The notes: a model not told the origin generated them from the letters alone. Counted from the stretch's first letter, positions 1 to 8,724 are shown. The stretch: DNA of 55,650 bases from Comamonas sp. KCTC 72670 (GCA_014656495.1 BNCN01000023.1:1-55650), one strand, 5' to 3'. Translations and numbers: made by a program.

Positions 1-109
1 ACGCAGCTCTCCAGCCCAGCCTCTAAATCCTCGCGGCGCGTGCCGACCACGGTCCTCGGTCGGCCGCAACTGCTCACGCCACGTCGTTGGCCGGACGGTT
101 ACGCCCCTC

Positions 110-379
110 TCAGCGCAGCAGCGCTCCCAGGGCCTCTCCCGCCAGCCCATGCGCCTCCGCCAGCACGCGCAGCTTCTCCTCGAGCGTCCACTTCTTGGGG
201 CCGACGGGCTTCTCCTCGGGCGGGGGCGTCATGGCCGCCAACTTATTCGCGTCCCGCAACCACTGCGACAGCGTTGGCTGAGAGACTCCCACCTGGCGGG
301 CCAGTGCCGCAGCACTCACCGCGCCGGGGCCCACCATCCGCTTCACCATCTGCGACTTGAATGCATCCGTGTACGACAC
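110..379 (-). pseudogene. IS3-type transposase OrfA, truncated
   Basis: An 89-residue frame opens with the helix-turn-helix typical of IS3/IS911 OrfA proteins (AALARQVGVSQPTLSQWL, residues about 25-42), followed by the basic linker and the start of the usual second helical segment (WTLEEKLRVLAEAHGLAGEA). The frame stops at ...LGALLR where family members usually continue. No OrfB (DDE integrase) reading frame is visible in the 109 bases further downstream, which have no coding character. I infer a decayed insertion-sequence remnant. It abuts an ISL3-type fragment on the opposite strand, so this edge is a graveyard of mobile elements. Confidence 0.7.
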
Positions 380-518
380 TTCGTCCTGCCTGCTCTCGCC
401 CCCAAAGGCGCGTCAGCTCGGCACCTCAGCCGAGGCGACATCTTCCCTGACACAGGGGGAGCCAGCCGGATCCCCCGTCCATCAACAAGCGTGCTCGGCA
501 ACATCCGCGGAGACCGCA

Positions 519-869
519 ACGTTGGCGCGCATCGAGCAGGACGAGGAAGCGTCGCGTGTCGTCGCATTGGCCCGGCGGTTCTGCGAACTCGTGCGCTCGC
601 GGGGCGTCTCACAGCACGCAAGGCCAACGCGGTCCTGTAGGCGCTTCGAAGCGTGGTTGGGCGAAGCTCGGGCGTGCAGGGTACTCGCGGTGGAAACCTT
701 TGCGGAGGGCCTCGAACAGGATGGCGATGCCGTCCGGGCCGCCCTGACCTCTCCCTGGAGCAACGCCCAGGCCGAGGGCCAAATCACGAAGCTCAAGCTT
801 CTCAAGCGTCAGATGTATGGCCGCGCCAACTTCGACCTGCTGCGTCGTCGAGTGCTGCTCACCGTCTGA
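519..869 (+). pseudogene. ISL3-family transposase, C-terminal fragment
   Basis: The frame ends with a strong match to the C-terminal part of ISL3-type DDE transposases: SPWSNAQAEGQITKLKLLKR followed by QMYGRANFDLLRRRVL. The glutamate in AEGQ would be the third acidic catalytic residue. Resemblance begins near position 519 (ARIEQDEEASRVVALARRF) and contains an unusual stretch (QHARPTRSC) that may mark a small rearrangement. The N-terminal zinc finger, HTH and first two catalytic aspartates are missing. The open frame can be extended back to 357, but that part overlaps the opposite-strand OrfA remnant and is not transposase-like. Inactive remnant. Confidence 0.75.
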
Positions 870-924
870 ACCTACGGTCCACACGAAGTGCGGGAGAGCC
901 ACGGAGCCGGGGCAAGCTCAAACT

Positions 925-2604
925 TCACCGTGTACCCTCTGTGGTGGCTATGTGCGAATGAGGTAGCCTCAGAAGCGTGATGCGCATGTCAGGGACCGAG
1001 GGGGCTTTGAGGTTTTCACGCATCCCCATTGCAATGGCATAGGCAAATAAGGGCGGAACGGCGTTTCCGATCTGTCGGAATGCAGGGTTCATCGATCCCT
1101 TGAAAACGAACCCGTCAGGGAAGGACTGAAGACGGGCCGCCTCACGAACCGTGATCGTGCGCGCTTGGCTGGAGTCGTAGTGTATGTGCGAGTACGAGTC
1201 CTTGCCCAAATGAGCCATCAAGGTCCGCACAGGCTTGTTCGCATCCAACTTCCACCACTTGTTAGGGAACTTAGTCGGATCGTAGGGAATACGCCATTTC
1301 GCGACGTAATCGCGGACGTCTGGACTATGAGCGTCTGTGCTCAGGCCTCGCAGCCTCCGCTGCGACAACCACGTCTCGATTTTACGCTCCACATACGCAT
1401 GGACTTCTGGATACTCCCAGCCTGATTCAATCTCAGCGAAAATCTTGTAATCCCTAGGAAGGTAGCGAAAGACATGGCCAGTCGTGGTTTTCGACGCAAA
1501 CCCTGGCCACTCCCTCATCAATTGGGAGTATGGTGTGGTGGGCTTGTTTGAAACATAGTTAACTGGCTCTGACGGATCTTTGACGCCCCTACTGAGTTGC
1601 CCGGCCGCCAAGAGATCAAGCGCATAAAGTGGCGGGAGGTCTGCCAAGGCAGCAGAAGCCTTCGTAGCAGGGCTCACAAAACGTGGCGGATCCGCTATCC
1701 ACCGATGATGTTCCGCCCCCTCCTTGAGAATCACCCGTCGGGCAGTGTTCTTCGATGCGGTGTACCCGGGCGGGAGGTCAACATGATGGGTCGGCAACGG
1801 AAACTGGGGCGTAACGCCAGTAGCGCGATGATACCCGATGAGAATCATCCGTTCTCGGGTTTGTGGTACCCCGTACCACGCGGCGTTCAGGAGAGTGTAG
1901 GCCACGGTGTAGCCTTCCTCGGCGAGACTCCGCGAAACCAACTCGGCCACGTTGCTGCCGCCGTGGTTCAAGATGTCGGGTACGTTCTCCATCAGGAGCG
2001 CTACGGGCTTCGTGGCACGAATGAAGTGCACATAGCGCTGCCATAGACTCACGCGACCATCGACCAGGAACGCATGGTCTGCGGTCACCTCATTGCGGCG
2101 ATACGCCTGCTCCCGGAGCTTCGCGCGCCCCACCCTAGCGAAAGCTTGACAGGGGGGCCCCCCGACCAAGACGTCGATTTGATCCTCAGGTGGACCTGCG
2201 AGCCCGAGGTCGGCAAAGACACTGGCCGCATCGTCGATTGTAGCATCGCGCGGGACGTGGTGTGCCGGGCGGTCACCTCCCAGGGCCCTCGGGCCGAAGT
2301 TCGCCCCATGAGATCGCGCAGCCCAAGGGTCGCTCTCGACGCACGCGACCGGAGTGAAACCGGCGGTCAAGAAGCCGAGAGAAATCCCACCACAGCCCGC
2401 AAACATGTCCATGTATCGGAGCTGTTTTCCATCCTGGATACGTCTGAGCTTCCTACGAACCAACTCATCTGGATCGCGAGAAACGGTGAGTGACGCGCTT
2501 GAAGTAGCCGTCCTCCTCGATCTACCAGGACTAAGGCCGTAGTCAGGACACAGCTCATGAACCAGCGGTTCATGCTTGACGTGGCTCACTTGTCGCCGCG
2601 GCAT
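925..2604 (-). CDS. C5-cytosine DNA methyltransferase
   Basis: Methylates carbon 5 of cytosine in a DNA recognition site, with S-adenosylmethionine as donor. The 559-residue protein shows the ordered C5-MTase motifs: motif I DMFAGCGGISLGF (near 66-78), motif IV GGPPCQAF with the catalytic Cys near 152, the ENV motif (MENVP), motif VIII QTRERMILIG, and motifs IX-X (REAARLQSFPDGF ... RQIGNAVPP) at the C-terminus. About 60 residues precede motif I, and the start is uncertain (ATG at 2604; a TTG lies one codon upstream; no clear ribosome site). A Vsr gene lies upstream on the same strand, the usual partner that repairs T:G mismatches left by deaminated 5-methylcytosine. No cognate restriction enzyme is visible. 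The gene looks less GC-rich than its core neighbours, which suggests transfer. Confidence 0.93.
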   Translation of the reverse strand: MPRRQVSHVKHEPLVHELCPDYGLSPGRSRRTATSSASLTVSRDPDELVRRKLRRIQDGKQLRYMDMFAGCGGISLGFLTAGFTPVACVESDPWAARSHGANFGPRALGGDRPAHHVPRDATIDDAASVFADLGLAGPPEDQIDVLVGGPPCQAFARVGRAKLREQAYRRNEVTADHAFLVDGRVSLWQRYVHFIRATKPVALLMENVPDILNHGGSNVAELVSRSLAEEGYTVAYTLLNAAWYGVPQTRERMILIGYHRATGVTPQFPLPTHHVDLPPGYTASKNTARRVILKEGAEHHRWIADPPRFVSPATKASAALADLPPLYALDLLAAGQLSRGVKDPSEPVNYVSNKPTTPYSQLMREWPGFASKTTTGHVFRYLPRDYKIFAEIESGWEYPEVHAYVERKIETWLSQRRLRGLSTDAHSPDVRDYVAKWRIPYDPTKFPNKWWKLDANKPVRTLMAHLGKDSYSHIHYDSSQARTITVREAARLQSFPDGFVFKGSMNPAFRQIGNAVPPLFAYAIAMGMRENLKAPSVPDMRITLLRLPHSHIATTEGTR

Positions 2605-2984
2605 CAAGAAGCTCTATGAGCGGTGCGATTCCCCGAGGCGAAAGCCGCGGACCAATCACTGGGACAGAAACCTACCGCAGTCGCCAACTGCGCCACCGGT
2701 CGTGGGTGCTTTGCAGCCGGCACAGCGGCCCCAACATGAACCCGATACCTCCTCTTCGAGCGGGCGAGCACCGAAGACACTTCAAGTGCGCCCGCGCCTC
2801 CTGCGTTTCGTTCCTTCATTCCCTCACCGCCCACAGTACTGCATTCCAATCGAACTTCGGCGGCAAGCTCGGCGTGTTCGTCCTTCGGAGCAAGCCGACC
2901 GAATAGTCGCGCCGCAATGCTCGCCGGGGGGGCCGACAACTCATAATTTTCAAGGCCCTCCTTCGGATCAAGGCAGGTTTCCCG
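2605..2984. other. 380-base gap without a supported gene
   Basis: This lies between the methyltransferase start and the Vsr stop. A 111-residue minus-strand frame (2604-2939) exists, but I recognise no family and see no ribosome site, so it is not called. It may hold the methyltransferase promoter or the remains of a lost restriction-system gene. Confidence 0.4.
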
Positions 2985-3554
2985 TTACCGCTGCCGCCTC
3001 TCCTTCTTGACTGCACGAGCCTTCGCCGTCACGCGTGGCCCTTCGGTTACCTCGACTACATCAGAGGGGGCACCCAACGCGACGATCTCGCGTCGCTCCA
3101 GGCCGCCGCCCAAATCGATTACGCGCCTCACACGGTTCTGGGCCGCCCATAGGCTGCATCCACTACCCCTAACAACGCTCTCCACACGCGCGACGACACT
3201 GGCCAGTTCCTCGATGACCTCATGCTCCCAGAGCCGCACCACTCGCCATCCTCCTGCCTCCAGCAACGCAGATTGGCGTGCATCGCGGTCGATGTTTCCC
3301 GCCAACTTTCCCGACCAGAACCCCTCGCGTGAGCGAGGACGAGCGTAATGAAGCGGGCATCCATGCCAGAAACAGCCATCGATGAACACTGCGATGCGGC
3401 GGGTAGTGAGCACCACGTCAGGCCTGCCGGCGGGTGTTCGCGAGTGGAGGCGGTAACGCAAGCCGCGCGCCCACAGAGCACGCCGTAGCGCGACCTCGGG
3501 CGACGTATCCGTGCCACGAATGCGGGCCATCTGTTCCGATCTGGTGAGCCCCAT
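2985..3554 (-). CDS. vsr: Very short patch repair endonuclease (Vsr)
   Basis: Strand-specific endonuclease that nicks next to a T:G mismatch formed when 5-methylcytosine deaminates. From the chosen start (189 residues) the PD-(D/E)xK-like core is clear: TRSEQMARIRGTDTSPE at the N-terminus, RPDVVLTTRRIAVFIDGCFW with the metal-binding Asp near 46, HGCPLHY with His64 and His69, and the tail motif FWSGKLAGNIDRD. These match the positions of D51/H64/H69 in E. coli Vsr. ATG at 3554 is preferred because AAGGA precedes it at good spacing; in-frame ATGs at 3563 and 3575 are alternatives. A further 40-50 C-terminal residues beyond the core are not recognised. It is read in the same direction as the methyltransferase, 380 bases downstream, which supports a functional pair. 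Confidence 0.9.
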   Translation of the reverse strand: MGLTRSEQMARIRGTDTSPEVALRRALWARGLRYRLHSRTPAGRPDVVLTTRRIAVFIDGCFWHGCPLHYARPRSREGFWSGKLAGNIDRDARQSALLEAGGWRVVRLWEHEVIEELASVVARVESVVRGSGCSLWAAQNRVRRVIDLGGGLERREIVALGAPSDVVEVTEGPRVTAKARAVKKERRQR

Positions 3555-3990
3555 CCAAACCATCCTTGCATACAAAGGACGGTACCCCTCGGTTCACGCC
3601 ACCGCCTGCCCCAGCCTGCTGCGCCTCGAGCCATACCGAGGGCTAGTGCTACGAGCTTGAATTGTATGTGATCCCGGCGGGACTTCCGCTTTCGATGGCG
3701 AAGCACACGTGTGCAACAAGACAGGCCACCCGCTGCATGGTGGCGCACCTCGCGATTTCTGAGGATGGAGTGCCTGCTGCTCGCCAAGTCCCTATTTTGG
3801 GGCGCGCGACAAGCGGCTTGGTGCCCCGCATGGACAAGACGAGGGCCATCGGCATTGAAAGCGCTGCCTGTCACCAAAAATCGCGCAGGCGCCACCTGAC
3901 ATGGCGCGTCGCCCAATGCGATGCTGGGCTTCGGGGTTCGGAAACGCTTAATTGTTCGAATCGCGCTTGGCGACACTTCCCGGAACCCTA
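3555..3990. other. 436-base intergenic stretch between tRNA-Pro terminator and vsr
   Basis: No gene is supported here. It contains the putative vsr promoter region and shows no integrase or transposase motif in any frame I read. A frame spanning 3128-4087 begins inside the tRNA (GCKWSQVQILSPRP is translated tRNA) and is rejected. As the junction between a tRNA 3' end and a restriction-type locus, it is where an attachment site would be expected. Confidence 0.4.
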
Positions 3991-4039
3991 AAATAAAGGC
4001 CCTGGAATCCTCAGCTTCCGCCAAGAACTCCAGGGCCTT
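3991..4039 (-). terminator. Rho-independent terminator of tRNA-Pro
   Basis: Perfect 11-bp inverted repeat aaggccctgga (3996-4006) / tccagggcctt (4029-4039). Read on the minus strand the hairpin is followed by TTTATTTT. It begins just after the tRNA-Pro CCA end. Confidence 0.85.
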
Positions 4040-4042
4040 CGA

Positions 4043-4119
<77 letters not shown>

Positions 4120-4148
4120 GCACTGCGGCTGCCGTGAAAGGGTGCGCC

Positions 4149-4177
4149 CTTATGCCCCCACATGACGTTCAGGTCAA
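4149..4177 (-). promoter_or_regulatory. Sigma-70-type promoter for tRNA-Pro
   Basis: On the minus strand TTGACC (4177-4172), a 17-nt spacer and CATAAG (4154-4149) lie about 30 nt upstream of the mature tRNA 5' end, between ihfA and the tRNA. The hexamers resemble TTGACA/TATAAT. Confidence 0.6.
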
Positions 4178-4207
4178 GCAAGAGAAGCGGGGCGTCCTCC
4201 AAAAAAC

Positions 4208-4597
4208 TCACCCTTCCATGTCCTCCATTCCTTCTTCGTCGAAGTCCTCGCCACGGGCCTCGGCCGCGTCGGCGGCGGCCTCTTCCCGGGCGTCGATCTC
4301 CGCGTGATCCTCCGGCGGGGCCTCCCCGTTGAGGGCGCTCTTGAGGACCTGGCTCGGCCGGAAGGTCAGCACCCGGCGCGCCGAGATCTCGATCTCCTTG
4401 CCCGTCTGCGGATTGCGGCCCACGCGCGCCTTCTTCTGGCGCACCTGGAAGTTGCCGAACCCGGAGATCTTGATCTTGTCCCCGCGCTCAAGGGTCTCCT
4501 TGAGCGTGTCGAACACGAGCTCCACGATCTCGGCCGACTCCTTCTTCGAGAAGCCGACCTTCTCGTAGACACCCTCGATGATGTCCGCCTTCGTCAT
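4208..4597 (-). CDS. ihfA: Integration host factor alpha subunit with acidic tail
   Basis: Architectural DNA-bending protein of the HU/IHF family, which forms a heterodimer with IhfB and acts in promoter, recombination and nucleoid architecture. The first 95 or so residues are a full IHF-alpha: MTKADIIEGVYEKVGFSKKE, then KISGFGNFQVRQKKARVGRNPQTG with the conserved proline of the DNA-intercalating beta arm, then RRVLTFRPSQVLK. Standard IhfA is about 95-100 residues; this one is 129, with an extra tail rich in Glu, Asp and Ala (EDHAEIDAREEAA...EDFDEEGMEDMEG). The start has GAGG six bases upstream. It sits downstream of pheT as in many bacteria, but a TTGACA (4665-4660) in the 90-base gap hints at an additional promoter with a poor -10. 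Confidence 0.93.
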   Translation of the reverse strand: MTKADIIEGVYEKVGFSKKESAEIVELVFDTLKETLERGDKIKISGFGNFQVRQKKARVGRNPQTGKEIEISARRVLTFRPSQVLKSALNGEAPPEDHAEIDAREEAAADAAEARGEDFDEEGMEDMEG

Positions 4598-4687
4598 GCG
4601 AATCCTCGGGAAGCCCTCGGGGCTGAACGCCGGGCACTGTTGCAGCCTTCCCGAAGACGTGTCAACCCTCTGACTTCATTCAGGAAT

Positions 4688-7102
4688 TCAGGCGCGCAAG
4701 GCTGCCCCCAGCCGCTGCTTCACCTCGTCCACGATGCGCTGGTGCGCCTCGTTGACCTCCACGTCGGTCAGCGTCCGCTCGGGCGAGCGATACCGCAGCG
4801 CATAGGCCAGGTTCTTCCGACCCTGGGGAATCTGCTCACCGGTGTACACGTCGAACACCTGAGCCTCCTCCACCAACGGCCGGCCGACCTCCAGGATCAC
4901 CCGCCGCACCTCGTCGTTCGGCAGCTCCAGCGGCACCACCACCGCCAGGTCGCGCAGCACCGCCGGGAACCGCGGCAGCGAGCGGTACGCCGGCACCAGC
5001 TTCGACGCCGCGTACAGCGGCTCCGTGTCCAGCTCGAACACGAACACCCCGTCCGGCAGGCCCAGCGCCTTCGCCACCCGCGGGTGCACCTCGCCCACGT
5101 GGCCCAGGACCGTGCCGTCCGCCGCCTTCACCTGCGCCACGGCCTTCGGGTGGTACGCCGCCGGCCCCGCGGGCACGTACGTCACGCCGTCCACGCGGAG
5201 CGCGCCCAGCAGCCCCTCCACCGCCGCCTTCGCGTCGTAGAAGTCCGCCCGCGCGTCCTTGTGCGTCCAGCTCCGGCCGCCACCCCGCAGGCCCCACACC
5301 AGGCCGGCCACGCGAGGCACCTCGCGCGCCGCCGGCCGCTGCCCCTGCCCGCCTTCCGCGTCCTGGAAGTAAGCGCGGCCCGTCTCGTAGATGGCCACCG
5401 CCTCCACCTGGTGCCGCACGCTGCGCGACAGGTTCTCCAGCAGGCCCGGCAGCAGGCTGGTGCGCATCACCGACTGCTCCGTGCTCAACGGGTTGAGCAG
5501 CGCCACCGGCTTCTCCGCCCCACCCAGCACCTCCAGGCTGCGCGGCGCGACGAACGAGTAGTTCACCACCTCGTCGAACCCCGCCCCGGCCAGCGCCTGA
5601 CGCATGCGGCGCTCGGCCTCGGAATGCGCGGGCTCCGGCGCCAACGTGGCCAGACCGCGCGGCAGCGTCGCCGGGATGTTGTCGTAGCCGTAGATGCGCG
5701 CGACCTCCTCCAGCAGGTCCTCCTCGCGCTCCACGTCCACGCGGGCCCGGGGAACCTCGTACGTCGCCTGCCCCGTCCCCTCCTCCACCTGCAGGAAGCC
5801 CAGGGCCTCCAGGATGCGGCGGACCTCCTGCTCCGCCACGGCCACGCCCAGCACCTGCTCCACCCGGGCGAAGCGCAGCGTCACCTTCCGAGGCGGCTTC
5901 GGCGCCGGGTACACGTCCACGCGGCCAGGCGCCACCGTGCCCCCCGCCAGCTCCGCGATGAGCTGCGCCGCGCGGTCGATGGCCGGCACCACCGCGTCCA
6001 GGTCCGCGCCGCGCTCGAAGCGGTGCGACGCCTCCGTGTGCAGCCCGTGCCGCTTCGACGACCGCCGCACCGTGGAGCCCTGGAAGTTCGCCGACTCGAG
6101 CACCAGCCGCTTCGTGCCCTCCGTCACCTCGCTGTCGCCGCCGCCCATGACACCGGCGATGGCCTGCGCCCGCTCCTTGTCCGCGATGACCAGGTCATCC
6201 ACGTCCAGCACGCGGTCCTTGCCGTCCAGCGTCTTGAGCTTCTCGCCGCGCGTCGCCGTGCGGACGACAATCTCCTTCCCGGCCAGCTTCTCCAGGTCGA
6301 AGGCGTGCAGCGGCTGCCCGTACTCCAGATTCACGTAGTTGGTGACGTCCACCACGTTGTTGATGGCGCGCACCCCGGCGGCCTTCAGCCGGTCCTGCAT
6401 CCACTGCGGGGACGGGCCAATCGTCACGTTCTCCACCACGCGCGCCACGTAGCGCGGGCAGCGGTCCGGGGCGTCCACGCGCACCTTCACCTGCTCGGCC
6501 GCGGGCGTGCCCGACTCGGGCGGCTTCGGCTGGGGCACCTTCAGCGCGGAGCCCGTCACCACGCTCACCTCGCGCGCCACGCCCAGGTGGCTCAGCGCGT
6601 CCGGCCGGTTCGGCGTGACGTTGACCTCCAGCACCACATCATCCAGGCCCACGGCCTCCGCGATGGGCAGGCCCACGCGCGTGTCCGGCGGCAGGATGAG
6701 CAGGCCGCTGGACTCCTCGCTCAGGCCCAGCTCCTTGGACGAGCAGAGCATGCCGAAGCTGTCCACGCCGCGCAGCGCCGCCTGCTTGATGTCCATGCCG
6801 TTGGGCAGCTTCGCGCCCACGGTTGCCAGCGGCACCTTGTCGCCCACCTTGAAGTTCTTCGCGCCGCACACCACCTGGAGCAGCGCCGTCCCGCCGATGT
6901 CCACCTGCGTGACGGACAGCTTGTCCGCGTTGGGGTGCTGCACCGACTCCTTGATCTGCGCCACCACCACGCCGCGCAGGGCCTCCGCGGGGCGCTCCAT
7001 GCCCTCAATCTCAAGGCCCGCGGCGGTCAGCTTGCGCGCCAGCTCGTCCACGGACGGCGGCAGCGCCACGTAATCGCCCAGCCACTTCACCGAAATCTTC
7101 AC
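4688..7102 (-). CDS. pheT: Phenylalanine-tRNA ligase beta subunit
   Basis: Beta subunit of the alpha2-beta2 PheRS that charges tRNA-Phe; it supplies tRNA binding and B3/B4 editing of mis-charged Tyr. The chosen GTG start gives 804 residues, close to E. coli PheT (795): KISVKWLGDYVALPPSVDEL, an EMAP-like tRNA-binding domain (about 40-150: AQIKESVQHPNADKLSVTQV), B3/B4 (RPDALSHLGVAREV), the B5 domain, the synthetase-like core, and a C-terminal ferredoxin-fold anticodon-binding domain (FPAVLRDLAVVV ... LTDVEVNEAHQRIVDEV). An upstream in-frame ATG at 7150 adds a Glu-rich leader that encodes the GAGGG ribosome site of the GTG, so it is rejected. pheS lies 64 bases upstream. Confidence 0.97.
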   Translation of the reverse strand: MKISVKWLGDYVALPPSVDELARKLTAAGLEIEGMERPAEALRGVVVAQIKESVQHPNADKLSVTQVDIGGTALLQVVCGAKNFKVGDKVPLATVGAKLPNGMDIKQAALRGVDSFGMLCSSKELGLSEESSGLLILPPDTRVGLPIAEAVGLDDVVLEVNVTPNRPDALSHLGVAREVSVVTGSALKVPQPKPPESGTPAAEQVKVRVDAPDRCPRYVARVVENVTIGPSPQWMQDRLKAAGVRAINNVVDVTNYVNLEYGQPLHAFDLEKLAGKEIVVRTATRGEKLKTLDGKDRVLDVDDLVIADKERAQAIAGVMGGGDSEVTEGTKRLVLESANFQGSTVRRSSKRHGLHTEASHRFERGADLDAVVPAIDRAAQLIAELAGGTVAPGRVDVYPAPKPPRKVTLRFARVEQVLGVAVAEQEVRRILEALGFLQVEEGTGQATYEVPRARVDVEREEDLLEEVARIYGYDNIPATLPRGLATLAPEPAHSEAERRMRQALAGAGFDEVVNYSFVAPRSLEVLGGAEKPVALLNPLSTEQSVMRTSLLPGLLENLSRSVRHQVEAVAIYETGRAYFQDAEGGQGQRPAAREVPRVAGLVWGLRGGGRSWTHKDARADFYDAKAAVEGLLGALRVDGVTYVPAGPAAYHPKAVAQVKAADGTVLGHVGEVHPRVAKALGLPDGVFVFELDTEPLYAASKLVPAYRSLPRFPAVLRDLAVVVPLELPNDEVRRVILEVGRPLVEEAQVFDVYTGEQIPQGRKNLAYALRYRSPERTLTDVEVNEAHQRIVDEVKQRLGAALRA

Positions 7103-7166
7103 AGGTCCACCCTCTTCTTCTTCCGGCTGGAACACGGGGGCCGCCCTCAAGGGGCCCCCTGGAATC

Positions 7167-8216
7167 TCAGAACTGCTCGAGGAAGCGCGCGTCGTTCTCG
7201 AACATCATCCGCAGGTCGTCGATGCGGTAGCGCAGCATCGCGATGCGCTCCACGCCCATGCCGAACGCGTAGCCCGTCACCTCGTTCGGGTCATACCCGG
7301 CGGACGTGAAGACGTTGGGGTGCACCATGCCGCTGCCCAGCACCTCCAACCACCCCGTCTGCTTGCAGATGCGGCAGCCCTTGCCGCTGCAGTTGGTGCA
7401 GGTGATGTCCACCTCCGCGGAGGGCTCCGTGAAGGGGAAGAAGGACGGGCGGAAGCGCGTGCGCGTGTCCGAGCCGAAGAACGCCGTCACGAACGCCGCC
7501 AGCGAGCCCTTCAGCTCGGCGAACGTCACGCCCTTGTCCACCAGCAGGCCTTCCACCTGGTGGAACATCGGCGTGTGCGTCAGGTCCGAGTCGCGCCGGT
7601 ACACCCGGCCCGGCATCACCGCGCGGATGGGCGGCTTGCGGTTCAGCATGTACCGCACCTGCACCGGGGACGTGTGCGTGCGCAGCAGCGCGGAGCTGTC
7701 CGCCTTCTTCGCGTGGCCCAGGGTGGCCTCGTCCACGTAGAAGGTGTCCTGCATGTCCCGCGCGGGGTGGTCCTTCGGCAGGTTCAGCGCCTCGAAGTTG
7801 AAGTAGTCCAGCTCGATTTCCGGGCCGCTGGCCACGTCGAAGCCGAGCCGCGAGAAGGTCCGGACAATCTCCTCCATCGTCCGCGACACGGGGTGCCGGC
7901 TGCCCAGCGCCACGCCGCGTCCCGGCAGCGTCACGTCCAGGCCCGGGCCCTGGAGTTGGGCCTCCAGCGCGGCCGCCTCGGCGCGCTCCACGGCCTCGGC
8001 GAGCAGCTTCTCCAGCTCCGCCTTGACGCTGTTGGCCACCTCGCCCAACGAGCGCCGCTCGTCCGGGGGCAGCTTGCCCATGCCGCCCAGCACGCCGGAC
8101 AGCTCGCCCTTCTTGCCCAGGTAGCGGACCCGCAGTGCTTCCACCGCGGACAGCTCCGACGCGCCGCCAATCTCCCGCCTCGCGGACTCCGCGAGCGCCA
8201 GCAACCGATCCCGCAT
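7167..8216 (-). CDS. pheS: Phenylalanine-tRNA ligase alpha subunit
   Basis: Catalytic subunit of class IIc PheRS, 349 residues. An N-terminal coiled coil (LRVRYLGKKGELSGVLGGMG, conserved in PheS) is followed by the class II core: ASGPEIELDYFNFEALN, motif 2 region YRRDSDLTHTPMFHQVEGL, and motif 3 GYAFGMGVERIAMLRYRIDD. A Cys-rich loop (CTNCSGKGCRICKQTGWLE) precedes motif 3 and is seen in many bacterial PheS proteins. It is read with pheT downstream and rplT/rpmI upstream. A strong intrinsic terminator lies 49 bases before the start codon, so expression of pheST is probably controlled by read-through. Confidence 0.97.
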   Translation of the reverse strand: MRDRLLALAESARREIGGASELSAVEALRVRYLGKKGELSGVLGGMGKLPPDERRSLGEVANSVKAELEKLLAEAVERAEAAALEAQLQGPGLDVTLPGRGVALGSRHPVSRTMEEIVRTFSRLGFDVASGPEIELDYFNFEALNLPKDHPARDMQDTFYVDEATLGHAKKADSSALLRTHTSPVQVRYMLNRKPPIRAVMPGRVYRRDSDLTHTPMFHQVEGLLVDKGVTFAELKGSLAAFVTAFFGSDTRTRFRPSFFPFTEPSAEVDITCTNCSGKGCRICKQTGWLEVLGSGMVHPNVFTSAGYDPNEVTGYAFGMGVERIAMLRYRIDDLRMMFENDARFLEQF

Positions 8217-8264
8217 GGACTTCCGCCTCCGTTCCAGTTCCCCGCGCGCCCTTGGCGCCGAGGC

Positions 8265-8295
8265 AAAAAAAAGGGCCGCCCCAGAGAGGCAGCCC
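8265..8295 (-). terminator. Intrinsic terminator/attenuator in the pheS leader
   Basis: On the minus strand an 8-bp stem (GGGCTGCC / GGCGGCCC, 7-nt loop) is followed directly by eight T residues, between rplT (stop at 8377) and pheS (start at 8216). A second hairpin (CCAGCCCC...GGCTGG, about 8350-8370) lies upstream and could be a competing structure. Position and U-tract suggest attenuation of pheST, or a terminator for the ribosomal protein genes with a separate pheST promoter. Confidence 0.8.
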
Positions 8296-8376
8296 GTTCA
8301 AACATCCGGACAGGGTGGCCAGCGTCAGCCCACCACCCCACCCGTTCTGTCTCCAGCCTTGGGGGCTGGATGTGTC

Positions 8377-8724
8377 TCAGGCCGCCTTCGCGATGTTGGC
8401 GACGGCCGTAAAGCCCGAGGGATCCGCGATGGCCATGTCGGACAGGACCTTGCGGTCCAGGCCGATCTTCGCCTTCGCGAGGCCCGCGATCAGCTTCGAG
8501 TAGGACAGGCCGACCGTGCGGGCCGCCGCGTTGATGCGGACGATCCACAGGCGACGGAAGTCCCGCTTGCGCTGCATGCGGTCGCGGCTGGCGTAGTCCA
8601 GCGCCCGCTCAACCGCCTGGTTGGCGCGCTTGTAGCAGTTCTTCCGACGGCCGCGGAAACCCTTGGCCAGCTTCAAAATCCGATTACGACGACGACGGGC
8701 CTTGACGCCCTTCTTCACGCGCAT
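8377..8724 (-). CDS. rplT: 50S ribosomal protein L20
   Basis: Primary 23S rRNA-binding protein of the large subunit, 115 residues, full length. Characteristic sequence: RVKKGVKARRRRNRILKLAK, RGRRKNCYKRANQAVERAL, RMQRKRDFRRLWIVRINAA and YSKLIAGL. It lies 99 bases downstream of rpmI, the universal gene pair. L20 autoregulates its operon in several bacteria; no clear pseudoknot could be recognised by eye here. Confidence 0.98.
   Translation of the reverse strand: MRVKKGVKARRRRNRILKLAKGFRGRRKNCYKRANQAVERALDYASRDRMQRKRDFRRLWIVRINAAARTVGLSYSKLIAGLAKAKIGLDRKVLSDMAIADPSGFTAVANIAKAA

Noticed and set aside
2604..2939. 111-residue minus-strand frame between the methyltransferase and vsr
   Set aside because: No recognised family, no ribosome site, and it overlaps the methyltransferase start. 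Not enough to call a gene.
4304..7309. 1001-residue plus-strand open frame opposite pheT
   Set aside because: The opposite strand encodes a full, conserved PheT. The antisense frame is His/Arg/Leu-rich, as expected from high third-position GC, and has no domain.
7931..8305. Possible phenylalanine leader peptide (ATG at 8305 followed by TTT, later TTT TTT)
   Set aside because: The frame has no early stop and runs into pheS; two of its three Phe codons come from the terminator T tract. It is not a convincing leader peptide.
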